Source of the DNA: Acidobacteriota bacterium
GTDB lineage: Bacteria > Acidobacteriota > JAAYUB01 > JAMOQF01
Assembly (NCBI GenBank): GCA_027040585.1
Contig: JALULU010000354.1
Coordinates: forward strand, 1 to 6,161
Length of the DNA: 6,161 nt
Direction of reading: 5' to 3'
The notes below the pieces were generated by a model. That model worked only from the letters and a program-made list of their open reading frames with translations, made no database searches and was not told the origin of the DNA. A program made the position numbers and the translations under genes. This document shows, piece by piece, positions 6,161 to 6,161 of this stretch; the first letter of the stretch is position 1, and the number at the start of each line of letters is the position of its first letter.

Positions 6161-6161
6161 T

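Overview
The window is AT-rich (roughly one third G+C). Arginine is mostly encoded by AGA/AGG and isoleucine often by ATA, strong Shine-Dalgarno sites are present, and the genes are tightly packed. This fits an anaerobic and possibly thermophilic bacterium, for example a Thermotogota-like lineage or a candidate phylum such as WOR-3/Hydrothermae. No taxonomic marker gene is present, so this is only an impression.

Positions 1-5113 look like one plus-strand transcription unit of five genes separated by only 2-12 bases. In order they are: (1) the 3' part of a glycerate 2-kinase (DUF4147/MOFRL family); (2) a GT-A glycosyltransferase resembling glucosylglycerate synthase (Ggs); (3) a second GT-A enzyme of the GT81 kind, resembling glucosyl-3-phosphoglycerate synthase (GpgS); (4) a GT-B, family 4 glycosyltransferase; (5) a short exported TPR protein of unknown role. 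Positions 5114-5332 are noncoding and lie between convergent genes. From 5333 to the right edge, on the minus strand, is the C-terminal part of an AAA-ATPase-like/PD-(D/E)XK nuclease-like protein (DUF1703 kind), which appears functionally unrelated.

The main interpretation is a cluster for glycerate-based compatible solutes (glucosylglycerate and perhaps mannosylglucosylglycerate). Glycerate is the acceptor for a Ggs-type enzyme. 3-phosphoglycerate, reachable from glycerate through the kinase and phosphoglycerate mutase, is the acceptor for a GpgS-type enzyme. The GT4 enzyme could add a second sugar, as MggA/MggS do in Petrotoga and Thermotoga. Both the direct and the phosphorylated route would then sit side by side in one operon next to the enzyme that interconverts their acceptor pools. 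Family and fold assignments are firm; exact sugar donors and acceptors are inferred. No phosphatase (GpgP/MggB type) is visible here.
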